Part shown: one piece after another, positions 6,525-15,130 of the stretch
Position numbering within the stretch: the stretch's first letter is position 1
Layout of the letters: each line of letters starts with the position of its first letter
From: Chloroflexota bacterium
GTDB taxonomy: Bacteria; Chloroflexota; Chloroflexia; Thermomicrobiales; JADLAZ01
Length of the DNA: 34,071 nt
NCBI GenBank assembly: GCA_020849725.1
Contig: JADLAZ010000062.1
Coordinates: 1 to 34,071, forward strand
Reading direction: 5' to 3'
Notes under the pieces: generated by a model
The model's database searches: none
The model's input: only the letters and a program-made list of their open reading frames with translations
Told to the model about the DNA's origin: nothing
Made by a program: the position numbers and the translations under genes

Positions 6525-7022
6525 ATGTATCAGGTGCTGGTGCTCACGCACGTCCTCAGCGCGATCATCTGGGTCGGCGGGCTGCTCTTCTTCGTGCTGG
6601 TGGCGGTGCCGGTCACTCGGCCGCTACCGGCAGCCGAGCGGGCGGCGCTGCTGAACGCGCTCGGCCGCCGCTTCCGGCTGATCGGCTGGCTCTGCGTTGT
6701 CCTGCTCTTGACGACCGGCACACTCATCGCCGGCTACCGGGGCGTCACCTGGGAGGCTGTCGCCAGTGGGACAGTGCTGGCGAGCGCCTTCGGCCAGGTG
6801 TTGACGCTCAAGGTCGGCGTCGTGCTGGCCATGGTCGCGGTCACGCTCGTGCACGACCTCTGGCTTGGCCCGACCAGCACGCGCCTGCTGGCTGATAAGA
6901 CGGCGACCGCGGCACAGCGTACCCGCGTGCGACTCGCCTCAGCCTGGACGGCTCGCGCCAGCCTGCTGTTCGGTCTGCTGGTCGTGTACCTGGCCGTCAG
7001 CCTGAACCGCGGCCTGCCATGA
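6525..7022 (+). CDS. CopD/DUF2269-like four-helix membrane protein
   Basis: 165 aa from the ATG at 6525; a TTG at 6516 is possible but lies directly on the purine tract. Four hydrophobic helices are visible. The first carries LTHVLSAIIWVGGLLFF, the H...W-x-G-G pattern typical of CopD and related putative copper- or haem-binding membrane proteins. A further H lies in the third helix (TLVHDLW). Such proteins are found next to cytochrome oxidase and nitrogen-oxide reductase genes. The stop overlaps the next start (ATGA at 7019-7022), indicating translational coupling to the NnrS-like gene. Confidence 0.75.
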   Translation: MYQVLVLTHVLSAIIWVGGLLFFVLVAVPVTRPLPAAERAALLNALGRRFRLIGWLCVVLLLTTGTLIAGYRGVTWEAVASGTVLASAFGQVLTLKVGVVLAMVAVTLVHDLWLGPTSTRLLADKTATAAQRTRVRLASAWTARASLLFGLLVVYLAVSLNRGLP

Positions 7023-8398
7023 GCGCGCCGCCTGCCGCGCCCGCGCCGGCCGGAGCACGCCGCGCCCGAAACTTCCACAGCCTACCGTTCGTCTGGGCGG
7101 CACTCATCGCCGGGCTGGCCGGCGGCTTTAGCCTCGGTGGCGCGCTGGCGCTGACACTGGCGCTCGGGCTGCCGATCGGCGGCTGGTGGCCGGCGGCGGT
7201 CCAGGCGCACGGTCGGGCGCAACTGGTCGGCTGGGCCGGCCTGATGGTGCTGGGGGTAGGATTACACGTTCTGCCCCGACTGCGCGGCGCACCGCTGGCC
7301 CAGCCGGCGCGGGCGCGCTGGGCGCTGGTGCTGCTGGCGACCGGGCTGGGGTTGCGCGTCGTCGGGCAGCCCCTGGCGGCGTTGCCGGGCGCGCCACCAG
7401 CGCTGGCATGGGTTGGCATGGCGCTGGCCGGGGGGATGATGGCCGCCGGCGCTGGCCTGGCGCTGGCGCTGCTGCTGGCGACACATCGCGCCGGCCCACC
7501 GTCTGGCGAGCAGGCCGGCTTCGCCCACATCCAGCCGTTGCTGCTGGCCGGGTTGGCGAGCCTGCTGGTGGCCCTGCTGTTCGACACCGGGCTGGGTGTC
7601 CTGGCCGCCGCCACGGCGCGACCGCTGCTGCTGCCGGCCGCCAACGGCGCGGTCGTGACGCTGCTGCTGCTGGGCTTCCTGACGCCGGTATCGCTGGCGA
7701 TGTCAGCCCGCTTCCTGCCGCTCTACCTGGGCCTGCGCCCGGCGCCGGCGCTGGCGCTGCGGCTGGCATTGGGGCTGCTGCTGATCGGCCTGGTGATGCG
7801 TCTGATCGGCCCGGCGCTGACGCCGCTGGGCGGTGTGCTGACTGGTCTGGGGATGCTCACCGGCCTGTGGGCGGTTGGGCAGCGGGTGCGAACGCCGCCG
7901 GGCACACCGCCGCGTCTCAGCCCGGTCGAGGCGCTGCCGACCGGGCTGTTTCGGCCACAACCGCCGCCGCCCGGTCGCGGCCGTCCGGTGACGCTCGGCC
8001 AGCGCGCCGCCCGGCTTCTGGTCCGCTGTGCCTATGGCTGGCTGCTGGTAGCGGCGCTGCTGGCGCTGAGCCTGGCCGGGCCGTCGCCGCCGACGCCCGA
8101 TCTGGAGGTGCACGCGCTCGGCGCGGGCTTCGTGACGCTGCTGATTCTGGGGGTTGGCGGGCTGGTGTTGCCCGGTCTCCTCGGCGGCGTCGCGCCGGAC
8201 CGACCCCTGGTGGCGGCGCTGGCGCTGGGTAACGCAGCGGTCTTGTTGCGCCTGCTGCCGGGGCTGGCCGGCTGGCTGGCGCCCGCGCTGCTGCCGGCCT
8301 CGGCCGGCCCCGGCCTGATGGCGCTGGGCGGCCTGGCCGGCGCCGGCGCCATCGCCTGCCTGGCGCAGGTAGTGTGGGGCGCTGCTCGGTCTGGCTGA
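7019..8398 (+). CDS. NnrS-like multi-pass haem-copper-type membrane protein
   Basis: 459 aa, almost entirely hydrophobic, about 12 membrane helices with a short soluble Pro-rich linker near residues 300-320. The first half contains WPAAVQAHGRAQLVGWAGLM and LHVLPRLRG. The second half contains LEVHALGAGFVTLLILGVGG. These resemble the H-x-x-G and LHALTVG elements of NnrS, a haem-copper membrane protein linked to tolerance of nitric oxide in denitrifiers. The link is by pattern and context (coupled to a CopD-like gene, same Crp-type operator set as nirK); overall similarity to classical NnrS is probably low. Leu/Ala/Gly/Pro content is extreme, so helix limits are approximate. Confidence 0.65.
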   Translation: MSAPPAAPAPAGARRARNFHSLPFVWAALIAGLAGGFSLGGALALTLALGLPIGGWWPAAVQAHGRAQLVGWAGLMVLGVGLHVLPRLRGAPLAQPARARWALVLLATGLGLRVVGQPLAALPGAPPALAWVGMALAGGMMAAGAGLALALLLATHRAGPPSGEQAGFAHIQPLLLAGLASLLVALLFDTGLGVLAAATARPLLLPAANGAVVTLLLLGFLTPVSLAMSARFLPLYLGLRPAPALALRLALGLLLIGLVMRLIGPALTPLGGVLTGLGMLTGLWAVGQRVRTPPGTPPRLSPVEALPTGLFRPQPPPPGRGRPVTLGQRAARLLVRCAYGWLLVAALLALSLAGPSPPTPDLEVHALGAGFVTLLILGVGGLVLPGLLGGVAPDRPLVAALALGNAAVLLRLLPGLAGWLAPALLPASAGPGLMALGGLAGAGAIACLAQVVWGAARSG

Positions 8399-8461
8399 AG
8401 GCGGTTGCGCTAGAATGATCCAGGCCACGCCGGGTCGGACTTAGGGATATGACGCGCCACG

Positions 8462-9154
8462 ATGGACGACCTGACGCTGATCGAGTACTTCGTGGCCGAG
8501 CGCGGCCGCCTCGGCGATGGCGCGCTCGGCCTGCTGGCGGCGCGTGGCGCGCTGCTCGGCCATGCCCGCTGGCGCGATCGGTCGGCGTATGCACGCTGGC
8601 ACGCCCGCGTCATGACCAAGGTCGTCCTGGGCGCAACGGCCGCCGACCTTGCCCGCGTGCGCGCGGCCACCGAAACGCTGCCGCTGACGGTCGGCGGCGA
8701 CGAGGCAGTCGGTGATGTGCCCGTGGCGCTGCTGGTGCTGCCACCGCAGCCGAAGGCTGCGCTGCGCGACCTGCTCGGCGCATTGCGGCTGGCGCCGAAG
8801 CAGCGCGGCCTCGCGCCTGAGCCGATCGAGCGGCCGGCACTGGTGCTGGTGGCCGCCGGCGACCTGGGCATGCACGGCGGCAAGCTGGCGGCTCAGTGCG
8901 CGCACGCGGCCCTGCTGGCGCAGGTCGCCTTCGGACGCCATCCGGGTTGGGCGACCTGGGTTGCCCAGGGGCGCCCGCTGGCGCTGCGCCGGGCGCCGTC
9001 GACCGAGTTGGCGGCGCTGGAGGTCACTTATCCCGGCGCGGCCGTCCACGATGCCGGTCACACCCAGGTGCCGGCCGGCGCGCTGACTGTGGTGGCCCTG
9101 CCGCCATGGTCGACGACGGCCGCGCGCTGGCTCGGTGAGGAACTGCCATGGTGA
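8462..9154 (+). CDS. Peptidyl-tRNA hydrolase 2 family protein with two tandem domains
   Basis: 230 aa, about twice the usual Pth2 length (~115-120). Residues about 125-215 are a recognisable Pth2 domain: DLGMHGGKLAAQCAHAAL with the catalytic-type K141, then VHDAGHTQVPAGALTVVAL with D197 and T201. The enzyme releases peptides from tRNA after premature drop-off. Residues 1-110 align with the same domain: RLGDGALGLLAARGALLG at the start, then MTKVVLGATAADLARV and GGDEAVGDVPVALLVLPP. The catalytic Lys and the D-A-G-x-T-Q signature are lost there. So the protein looks like an internal duplication with a decayed first copy. The start is ATG 8462, with only a weak AGGGAT site. It follows the NnrS-like gene by 63 bp, past a TAGAAT hexamer at 8411-8416. 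Confidence 0.82.
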   Translation: MDDLTLIEYFVAERGRLGDGALGLLAARGALLGHARWRDRSAYARWHARVMTKVVLGATAADLARVRAATETLPLTVGGDEAVGDVPVALLVLPPQPKAALRDLLGALRLAPKQRGLAPEPIERPALVLVAAGDLGMHGGKLAAQCAHAALLAQVAFGRHPGWATWVAQGRPLALRRAPSTELAALEVTYPGAAVHDAGHTQVPAGALTVVALPPWSTTAARWLGEELPW

Positions 9155-9179
9155 CGCGCGCCGCCAACAAGCCGTGCCC

Positions 9180-10031
9180 ATGAGCGGCGCACTGCTGCTG
9201 GGGCTGCTGTCTGGTCTGACCTGGGGCGTCGGCGACTTTCTGGGTGGGCTGAACGCCCGACGCCTGTCGCTGCTGACTGTCACCTTCTGGAGCCAGTTGA
9301 TCGGTGGGGTGGGGTTGCTGGTGATTCTGCTGCTGCTCGGGCAGCCGCCCGAGCCGGCAAGCGTCGGCTGGGGCGTGGTCGCCGGCATCGTCGGGCTGGG
9401 GGCGTTGCTCTGCTTCTACCGCGGCCTGGCGATCGGCGTCATGTCACTGGTGGCGCCGCTGTCAGCCGGTGGCGCGTTGGTGCCGGTGACCGTTGACCTG
9501 CTGAGCGGGACGCCGGTCGGCCCCGTGGCGGTGGCCGGCATGCTGGCGACGCTGGCCGGCATCGTGCTGGTGTCGATGCAGCCGAAGGCGGGCAGCGACC
9601 TCGGCCGGCACACGCGCGCGACGGTGCTGCTGGGGCTGGGGGCGGCGCTCGGCTTCGGCATCGTGCTGGTGCTGATGGATCGGGGCGCGGCCGGCGGCCA
9701 GCAGGCGGCGTTGTGGACCGTGGTCGGCGCCCGGGCCGGCGCGGTCGTCGTTCAGGCGCCGATCGTGCTGCTGCTGCGCCGGCGGCTCACCTGGCCGGGC
9801 CGCCGGCTCGGCGGTGTGGCTGCGGTCGGCCTCTTCGACACCGCCGGCAACGCCGCCTTCGCGCTGGCGGCCGCGCTGGGCGACCTCGGCGTCGCGGCCG
9901 TGCTGGCATCACTCTACCCGGTGACGACGGTGCTGCTGGGCCGGCTGGTGCTGGGCGAACGGCTGGCACGGTTTCAGCAGGTCGGTGTGGCGCTGGCGCT
10001 AGGGGGTGTCGGTCTGCTGGCCGCGGGATAG
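9180..10031 (+). CDS. EamA/DMT-superfamily transporter
   Basis: 283 aa from the ATG at 9180; the longer frame from GTG 9135 would overlap the preceding gene. Ten predicted helices arranged as two EamA repeats: the first ends near LAGIVLVSMQPKAG, the second near LGERLARFQQVGVALALGGVGLLAAG. The W-G-x-x-x-F start (GLTWGVGDFLGG) and the terminal P-V-T-x-x-L-G-x-x-x-L-G-E segment are typical of drug/metabolite transporters. The substrate cannot be inferred. It follows the Pth2-like gene by 25 bp and may be cotranscribed with it. Confidence 0.9.
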   Translation: MSGALLLGLLSGLTWGVGDFLGGLNARRLSLLTVTFWSQLIGGVGLLVILLLLGQPPEPASVGWGVVAGIVGLGALLCFYRGLAIGVMSLVAPLSAGGALVPVTVDLLSGTPVGPVAVAGMLATLAGIVLVSMQPKAGSDLGRHTRATVLLGLGAALGFGIVLVLMDRGAAGGQQAALWTVVGARAGAVVVQAPIVLLLRRRLTWPGRRLGGVAAVGLFDTAGNAAFALAAALGDLGVAAVLASLYPVTTVLLGRLVLGERLARFQQVGVALALGGVGLLAAG

Positions 10032-10178
10032 CCACGGCGACATCCGGTCCGACCCGTCGGTTGTACATGGCATGAGGATTCGTAACGGCCAGCCATTGGC
10101 CCGCGACCGGAAGCCGGTCAGCGGCGTTGTGCCAGCGGATGCAGATGGCGGGGTACGGACAGGTAACGGAGGACGGAC

Positions 10179-12218
10179 ATGGGGCGACATGGCGGCGCGA
10201 CGGGGCGCGTGGGACGGCGTCGGCTGCTCGGGCTAGGCGTTGCCGCCACCGTGGGCGCCGCGGGCGCCCTGCTGCCGGCCGCGGACCGCTACGGGAGTCA
10301 CCTGGCGGCCGTAGCGACCGGCGCCGATGCCGCCGACCGCCTCCAGGCGGCCGCAGCCGCCTATCTGACCGGCGCGCAAACGCTCACGCTCGGTGATCAG
10401 GCGTGGACGATCGACCGGCAACCGCTCGGACTGGCGCTGGCACTCGAGCCGGCCGCCGCGGTCAGCGGCATCCTGCCGCTCGGCCGCGCGCCGGTGATGC
10501 TGGTCGCTAGCATCGATCAGGAGGCGCTGACGCGGGCACTCGCTGGCATCCCCGATCTGGATCGGGCGCCAGTCGATGCTCGCCTGACGCTCGCCGGCGT
10601 GGTGGCGACCGTCGAACCCGACCGACCGGGTCGCCGGCTGGATGCGCCGGCGCTAGCCGACGCGCTCGTGGAGCAGGCCCGACTGCTGAACGACGCGCCG
10701 GTGGCGCTGCCGGTGCTGGCCGTGCCGGCTACGACGACAGCGGACGCGCTGCGCGATCAGGCCGCCTGGCTCAACCGCATCCTCAGCCGGCCGCTGGCGC
10801 TCGTCAACACACCGGAACCGCGCGTGCTGGACGCGGCGGCCATCGCCGCGACACTCCAGGTCGAGCCGGCGGGAGCAGTGACGCTGGATCGGGCCGCCTG
10901 GGCAAACCTGCTCGCGCCACTGGCCGCCGCAGTCAAGGCCGAACCGGGCGAGCCACGGCTCCGCCTGGCCGGCGGCAGAGCCGAGATCACGCCGCCCCAG
11001 CCCGGCCGCGTACTCGATATAACCGCCACGATTGACGCTGCTTGGGCCGCCTTGCTGGCCGAGCAGCCGGCCGTCGCGCCGGTGCTGAGCCCCCTGCCGG
11101 CGCGCACCAGGGAGGCGGACCTTGTCCTCGCCGCAGCCGTCGCCCAGCGCGCACTGACTCGGCCGCCGGTGCTGGTGGCCGGCGCGACGACCCATGCCCT
11201 CACCACCGCCGATGTGGAGCGTCTTCTGCGCGGCGATCTCAGCATCGACCCGGCTGCGGCCGACGCCATATGGCAGACCCTCGCGCCACGGATCGACAGT
11301 GCGCCACATCTGCCGCTCTATCGCTGGCGCGACGGGCAGGCCCTGCCCGAGGGCGATGCCACGCCCGGGCGCCACCTGGACCGTGACGCGGCGCTGGCGG
11401 CGCTGACGGTCGGGCTTCGCGAGGGCGAAACCCTCATCTCGCTGCCACTTCAGACGATCGTGCCCGCCCCACCGACCGGGTTGACCTTTCCTGATGTCCT
11501 TGCCGAGGGCCGCACCTACTACGGCGACTCGGCCCGCGAGCGGTTCACCAACGTGGCACTCGGGTTGCAGCGCATCGACGGGGCCCTGGTGCCGCCGGGC
11601 GGCGTCTTCTCGTTCAACCAGGCCAGTGGTCCGGTAACCTACGCCACCGGCTTTCAGCGCGGCTACGGCATTGCCATCTCCAATGGCCAGGTCACGACGC
11701 TGCCATCGGTCGGCGGAGGTATCTGCCAGGTCGCGACGACCATGTTTCACGCCGCGTTCCGGGCCGGCCTGCCGATCCTGGACCGCAGCTGGCACCTCTA
11801 CTGGATGCCGCGCTATGGGCGAGCGCCCAGCGGCATGACCGGCCTCGACGCCACCGTCGACGATCAGGTGGGCCTCGACTTCCGCTTCGTCAACGCGACC
11901 GACGGCTGGCTGCTGGTCGAGGCCGGCAGCGAGGCCGGCAACGCGGTCGTGCGCCTGCGCGGCACCGATCCCGGCTGGCAGGTCGCCATCCAGGGACCGC
12001 TGATCACCAATGTCGTGCGCGCCTCACAGGCTATGACCGAGCGCAAGGACCCGTCGCTGCGCCGGGGCACGCGCGTCTGGGTCGAGCACGCCGAGGATGG
12101 CAAGACCGTGACGATCTCTCGCAGCGTCCTCGATGAGGGTGGCGCACTGCGGGAGCGGCGCGCGTTCGTGTCGCACTACGCGCCCGCCGCTAACGTCACC
12201 CTCGTCGGCACCGGCTGA
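10179..12218 (+). CDS. VanW-family protein with peptidoglycan-binding-like repeats
   Basis: 679 aa. A basic N-terminus with a hydrophobic segment (about 13-35) suggests a membrane anchor or Tat-like signal (GRRRLLGLGV). Residues about 45-420 form two or three repeats of the PG_binding_4 type (alternating helix-rich Ala/Leu segments with LTLAGVVATVEP-like strands). The VanW domain spans about 445-570: YYGDSARERFTNVALGL, then PPGGVFSFNQASGPV and GGGICQVATTMFHAAFRAGL. This is the usual architecture of extracytoplasmic VanW proteins of Gram-positives and Chloroflexota. The function of VanW is not known, though the repeats imply cell-envelope association. A GGAGG site 6-7 nt before ATG 10179 fixes the start. 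Confidence 0.93.
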   Translation: MGRHGGATGRVGRRRLLGLGVAATVGAAGALLPAADRYGSHLAAVATGADAADRLQAAAAAYLTGAQTLTLGDQAWTIDRQPLGLALALEPAAAVSGILPLGRAPVMLVASIDQEALTRALAGIPDLDRAPVDARLTLAGVVATVEPDRPGRRLDAPALADALVEQARLLNDAPVALPVLAVPATTTADALRDQAAWLNRILSRPLALVNTPEPRVLDAAAIAATLQVEPAGAVTLDRAAWANLLAPLAAAVKAEPGEPRLRLAGGRAEITPPQPGRVLDITATIDAAWAALLAEQPAVAPVLSPLPARTREADLVLAAAVAQRALTRPPVLVAGATTHALTTADVERLLRGDLSIDPAAADAIWQTLAPRIDSAPHLPLYRWRDGQALPEGDATPGRHLDRDAALAALTVGLREGETLISLPLQTIVPAPPTGLTFPDVLAEGRTYYGDSARERFTNVALGLQRIDGALVPPGGVFSFNQASGPVTYATGFQRGYGIAISNGQVTTLPSVGGGICQVATTMFHAAFRAGLPILDRSWHLYWMPRYGRAPSGMTGLDATVDDQVGLDFRFVNATDGWLLVEAGSEAGNAVVRLRGTDPGWQVAIQGPLITNVVRASQAMTERKDPSLRRGTRVWVEHAEDGKTVTISRSVLDEGGALRERRAFVSHYAPAANVTLVGTG

Positions 12219-12242
12219 CCGTCGCGCGTCACGACCGGCAAC

Positions 12243-12767
12243 TCACGGCTCCACCCGCTCCAGATACTGGTCAGGCACCCAGCCAACCTGACCGCTGGGC
12301 GCTCGGACGCGCCGCCAGGCCACCGATTGCGTGCCCGACGAGCCACTCGACTGGCCGCCGGCATCCTCGACCGTCGAGCCGGGCGGCAGCCGGACGATCA
12401 ACTGGCCTTGGGTACTGGGCTCGGCGCGCATGTTCAGATTGTCGCCGTTGGTGCGCGTCACCCGGTAGCGCACGATGGCCGGCGTCGCCGTCGGCAACTC
12501 GGGCTGCGGCGTCGGCTCGGGCGCCCTGGCCGCCGCGCCCGGCGTCGGCGTCGTCGCGCGGGCCGTACTCGCCGGCGGCACGGTCGGCACCGACGAGACG
12601 ACAGTCGGTATGCCGAAGATGTCGGTGCGGACGTCGTCTAGCCGCTGGTAGAGCACCATGCCCACGCCCATGCAGATGAGCAGCGCCAGTCCCATACCAC
12701 AGCCGAGCAGCGGGCCGCTCCGCTGCGATTGTTGGTTCAGCCGCTCCGTCAATTGGCGCTGGGCCAT
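12243..12767 (-). CDS. Membrane-anchored SH3b-domain protein
   Basis: 174 aa from the ATG at 12767, with GTGGAG 9 nt upstream. A cytoplasmic head of about 24 residues precedes one membrane helix (GPLLGCGMGLALLICMGVGM region). A Thr/Pro-rich spacer follows, then a C-terminal bacterial SH3 domain: NLNMRAEPSTQGQLIVRLPPG, then VAWRRVRAPSGQVGWVPDQYL. Such domains bind peptidoglycan or other envelope polymers. It is convergent with the VanW gene (24 bp between the stops), and both look like envelope proteins. Confidence 0.85.
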   Translation of the reverse strand: MAQRQLTERLNQQSQRSGPLLGCGMGLALLICMGVGMVLYQRLDDVRTDIFGIPTVVSSVPTVPPASTARATTPTPGAAARAPEPTPQPELPTATPAIVRYRVTRTNGDNLNMRAEPSTQGQLIVRLPPGSTVEDAGGQSSGSSGTQSVAWRRVRAPSGQVGWVPDQYLERVEP

Positions 12768-12947
12768 GCCGCGACTCCACTGCACCGCGCCCGAACCATC
12801 GCCGGGCAGACCGCGAACCCGCCCAGGGACGGCCTCGATCATGCAGTATACGCGAGGAGGTCGAGGAGGGCCGGGAGAACCAGCAGGCCAGAAGGAGGCG
12901 ATTGTTGATCACGGTTGAGCGGGGACGGTAGCACGGGAACCACCGTG

Positions 12948-12977
12948 GTGACCGCCGGCCAGCTCACCTGTTACACT
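12948..12977 (+). promoter_or_regulatory. Possible sigma70-type promoter of yajQ
   Basis: GTGACC at 12948-12953 (four of six with TTGACA) and TACACT at 12972-12977, separated by 18 bp. The start would be near 12984, about 70 nt before yajQ. It is the best match in the 287-bp gap between the SH3b gene and yajQ. Confidence 0.35.
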
Positions 12978-13054
12978 GCCCGCAACGCCCCGACCACCGG
13001 CCGATTGCGCGGCCGCTCGGGCCCACTCGCCCATCTGGCTCTACTGGAGGAATG

Positions 13055-13546
13055 ATGGCGCAGACGTTCTCCTTCGACGTCGTATCGCAGATTGATCGGC
13101 AGGAATTGCGGAACGCGCTGGACCAGACGACGCGGGAGATCATCACCCGCTATGATCTGAAGGACACCGGCACGACGATCGTCGCCGACGACGACAAGCT
13201 GACGATCAATACCGCCAGCGAGTTCATCCTCACTGCCGTGCGCGACTTGCTCGAGTCGAAGGTCATCCGCCGTGGGCTGTCGCTCAAGATCCTGGACTAC
13301 GGCAAGCCCGAGCCGGCCAGCGGCGGCCGCGTGCGGCAAGTCATCACCCTGCGACAGGGCATCGGTGACGAGCTGGGACGGCAGATCGTGCGCCGGCTCA
13401 AGAGCGACCACAAGAAGGTGCAGGCGCAGATCCAGGGCGACGCCGTGCGCGTCACGGCCAAGGTCAAGGACGACCTGCAGGCCGTCATCGGCGATCTGAA
13501 GGCGCAGGACTACCCGGTGCCGCTGCAATTTATCAACTACCGCTGA
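13055..13546 (+). CDS. yajQ: YajQ-family nucleotide-binding protein (DUF520)
   Basis: 163 aa, full length for the family. It begins with [20 protein letters not shown], the typical YajQ start. It includes [13 protein letters not shown], a central [23 protein letters not shown] and the end [12 protein letters not shown], all strongly conserved family landmarks. YajQ proteins have two ferredoxin-like domains and bind nucleotides; a Xanthomonas member binds cyclic di-GMP. Two consecutive ATGs exist (13052, 13055); the second is 4 nt from GGAGG and is preferred. The 3' end overlaps the stop of the convergent acyltransferase gene by 10 bp. Confidence 0.95.
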   Translation: MAQTFSFDVVSQIDRQELRNALDQTTREIITRYDLKDTGTTIVADDDKLTINTASEFILTAVRDLLESKVIRRGLSLKILDYGKPEPASGGRVRQVITLRQGIGDELGRQIVRRLKSDHKKVQAQIQGDAVRVTAKVKDDLQAVIGDLKAQDYPVPLQFINYR

Positions 13547-14508
13547 TGTCGGGAGGCCCGCGGCGGTCGGGCCGGTGGCGGGTTGGCCGATGCCTGGTCG
13601 GGCCAGAGCGGCTCGAAGATGACCCACTGGTCGGGCCAGGCGCGGATGACGCGCTCGAAGACCCCGACCAGCGTCGCCATGTTGACCGCGAGGTCGTGGC
13701 TGGCGTCGCCGCTGCGCACCAGCGGCACCTCCTCGGCCAGGAACCGGTAGCGGTCGCCGACCCGGGGCGTGAAGATGGCGATCAGTGGCGCGCCATGGTC
13801 CATCGCCAGCCGCACCGGCCCGACTGGCAGCGTCGTCACGCGGCCGAAGAACTCGGTCGGGCGGCCGTTGCGCTGCATGTCGCGGTCGGCGACGAGCGCG
13901 ATCAGGCCGCCGCGCCGCAGGTGGCCGACGATGCGGCGCAGCGAGCCGGACGAGGCGGGCTCAACCTGGCTCCCCCAACTGCAGCGCAGCCAGGTGACCA
14001 CCTGGAAGAGCCAGTCGGCGGTCGTGCGCGTGGTCAGGATCAGTGGCCGCGTCGGCAGGAGCGCCAGCAGTTGGCCGCCGGAGTCGAACGCGCCCAGGTG
14101 ACCGGTAATGACGACGACACCCTTGCCGCCCGCGACGGCGTTCAGAAGGATCGGCCAGGTCTCCGGCGCGACGTCCATGGCGCGCAGCAGCCGGGTTGGG
14201 CGCGTGTGCGGCAGCGAGCACAGATCCCAGAAGTTGCGCCCACTGGTGAGGAAGCTCTGGCGCGCTGCGTGCCGGACGAGCGGGTCGTCGATCGGACGGC
14301 CGAGCACCTGGCTGACGTTGGCGCGCGCGGCGGCCCGGTAGCGCCGGCTGACGGCATGGGCGATCAGGCCGAGCAGATCGACCAGCGCGTAGCCGGCCCG
14401 GCGCGGGATCAGCCAGGGGCCCAGGCTCGCCAGCGTCGCCAGCAGCCGGCCCCCCGGCTTCACCGGCGCGCGCGCCGGCCTAGACGAACTCCTCAACTGG
14501 CCAGCCAT
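13537..14508 (-). CDS. Lysophospholipid acyltransferase, LpxL/PatA-type
   Basis: 323 aa. The HX4D catalytic motif is H137 to D142 in [12 protein letters not shown]. It is followed by family elements [14 protein letters not shown] and [17 protein letters not shown], the substrate-binding block. This is the fold of LpxL-type and mycobacterial PatA acyltransferases, which move acyl chains from acyl-CoA or acyl-carrier protein onto glycolipids or lysophospholipids at the inner membrane face. It is the third gene of an overlapping set: its start lies 29 bp inside the HAD phosphatase gene, which in turn overlaps the CDP-alcohol phosphatidyltransferase gene. A role in finishing the same phospholipid or glycolipid is likely. 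Its C-terminus is Pro/Arg-rich and variable. Confidence 0.88.
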   Translation of the reverse strand: MAGQLRSSSRPARAPVKPGGRLLATLASLGPWLIPRRAGYALVDLLGLIAHAVSRRYRAAARANVSQVLGRPIDDPLVRHAARQSFLTSGRNFWDLCSLPHTRPTRLLRAMDVAPETWPILLNAVAGGKGVVVITGHLGAFDSGGQLLALLPTRPLILTTRTTADWLFQVVTWLRCSWGSQVEPASSGSLRRIVGHLRRGGLIALVADRDMQRNGRPTEFFGRVTTLPVGPVRLAMDHGAPLIAIFTPRVGDRYRFLAEEVPLVRSGDASHDLAVNMATLVGVFERVIRAWPDQWVIFEPLWPDQASANPPPARPPRASRHQR

Positions 14509-15130
14509 TGCGCCGCGCCAGCAGCCGCAGCCGCTCGCTGGGATTGACGCACACCGGATGTCCGAACAGGCGCAGCAGCGGCTCGTCGGTGTGGTGGTCG
14601 GCGTAGCAGTACGAGGCCGGCAGGTGCAGTGCCCGCTCCCGCACTAGCCGCTGCACCAGGGCTGCCTTGGCCACGCCATAGGGATGGAGGTCAACCAGCC
14701 CGCCCGCCACGCGGCCCTCCCGCACCCGCACCTGGCTGGCAATGGCGATGTCGACGCCCAAATCGGCGGCCATGGGCTGGATCAGTTCCGCCAGCGACCC
14801 CGACAGCAGCACCGTCAGCGCACCGGTTGCCCGGTGCGCCCGCAGGCGGGCGACACCCTGCCGCGCCAGCCGCGGCCGCACATCCTCCAGGAAGCACTGC
14901 CGCGCCAGCGCGACTACATGGTCATGGTCCAGGCCGACCAGATAGGGGCGCTGAGCGCGCCAGTCGGCCAGCAGCGTCGGCCCAAGCCGTTGCAAAGAGA
15001 AGAGCAGGCCGGCCAGCGCCTGGCGCCAGCCGAGGAGCCGCTCGCGCCAGAGCCGTCGCACGAAGAGCCGCTCGGCCGTGGTGCCCGGCAGCAGCGTGCG
15101 ATCGACATCGAAGACCGCAGCCACGCTCAT
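14480..15130 (-). CDS. HAD-IB family phosphatase
   Basis: 216 aa. Motif I is AAVFDVDRTLLPG with nucleophile D8 and D10. Motif II is TVLLSGS, motif III is the Lys in YGVAKAALV, and motif IV is YADHHTDEPLL. The cap region between motifs I and II is of the HAD-IB (SerB/PgpC-like) kind. Located between a CDP-alcohol phosphatidyltransferase and an acyltransferase, it is a candidate phosphatidylglycerophosphatase, since E. coli PgpC belongs to the same subgroup; phosphoserine-phosphatase-like activity cannot be excluded. Its ATG overlaps the upstream stop by 4 bp (15127-15130), a sign of translational coupling. Confidence 0.88.
   Translation of the reverse strand: MSVAAVFDVDRTLLPGTTAERLFVRRLWRERLLGWRQALAGLLFSLQRLGPTLLADWRAQRPYLVGLDHDHVVALARQCFLEDVRPRLARQGVARLRAHRATGALTVLLSGSLAELIQPMAADLGVDIAIASQVRVREGRVAGGLVDLHPYGVAKAALVQRLVRERALHLPASYCYADHHTDEPLLRLFGHPVCVNPSERLRLLARRNGWPVEEFV

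Noticed and set aside
7128..8594. Several minus-strand open frames of 200-240 codons opposite the NnrS-like gene
   Set aside because: Pro/Ala/Arg/Gln-rich translations without domains; caused by scarcity of stop codons in Leu/Ala/Gly-rich coding DNA.
10653..11795. 380-codon minus-strand open frame inside the VanW gene
   Set aside because: Antisense shadow; the VanW reading frame is continuous with family motifs.
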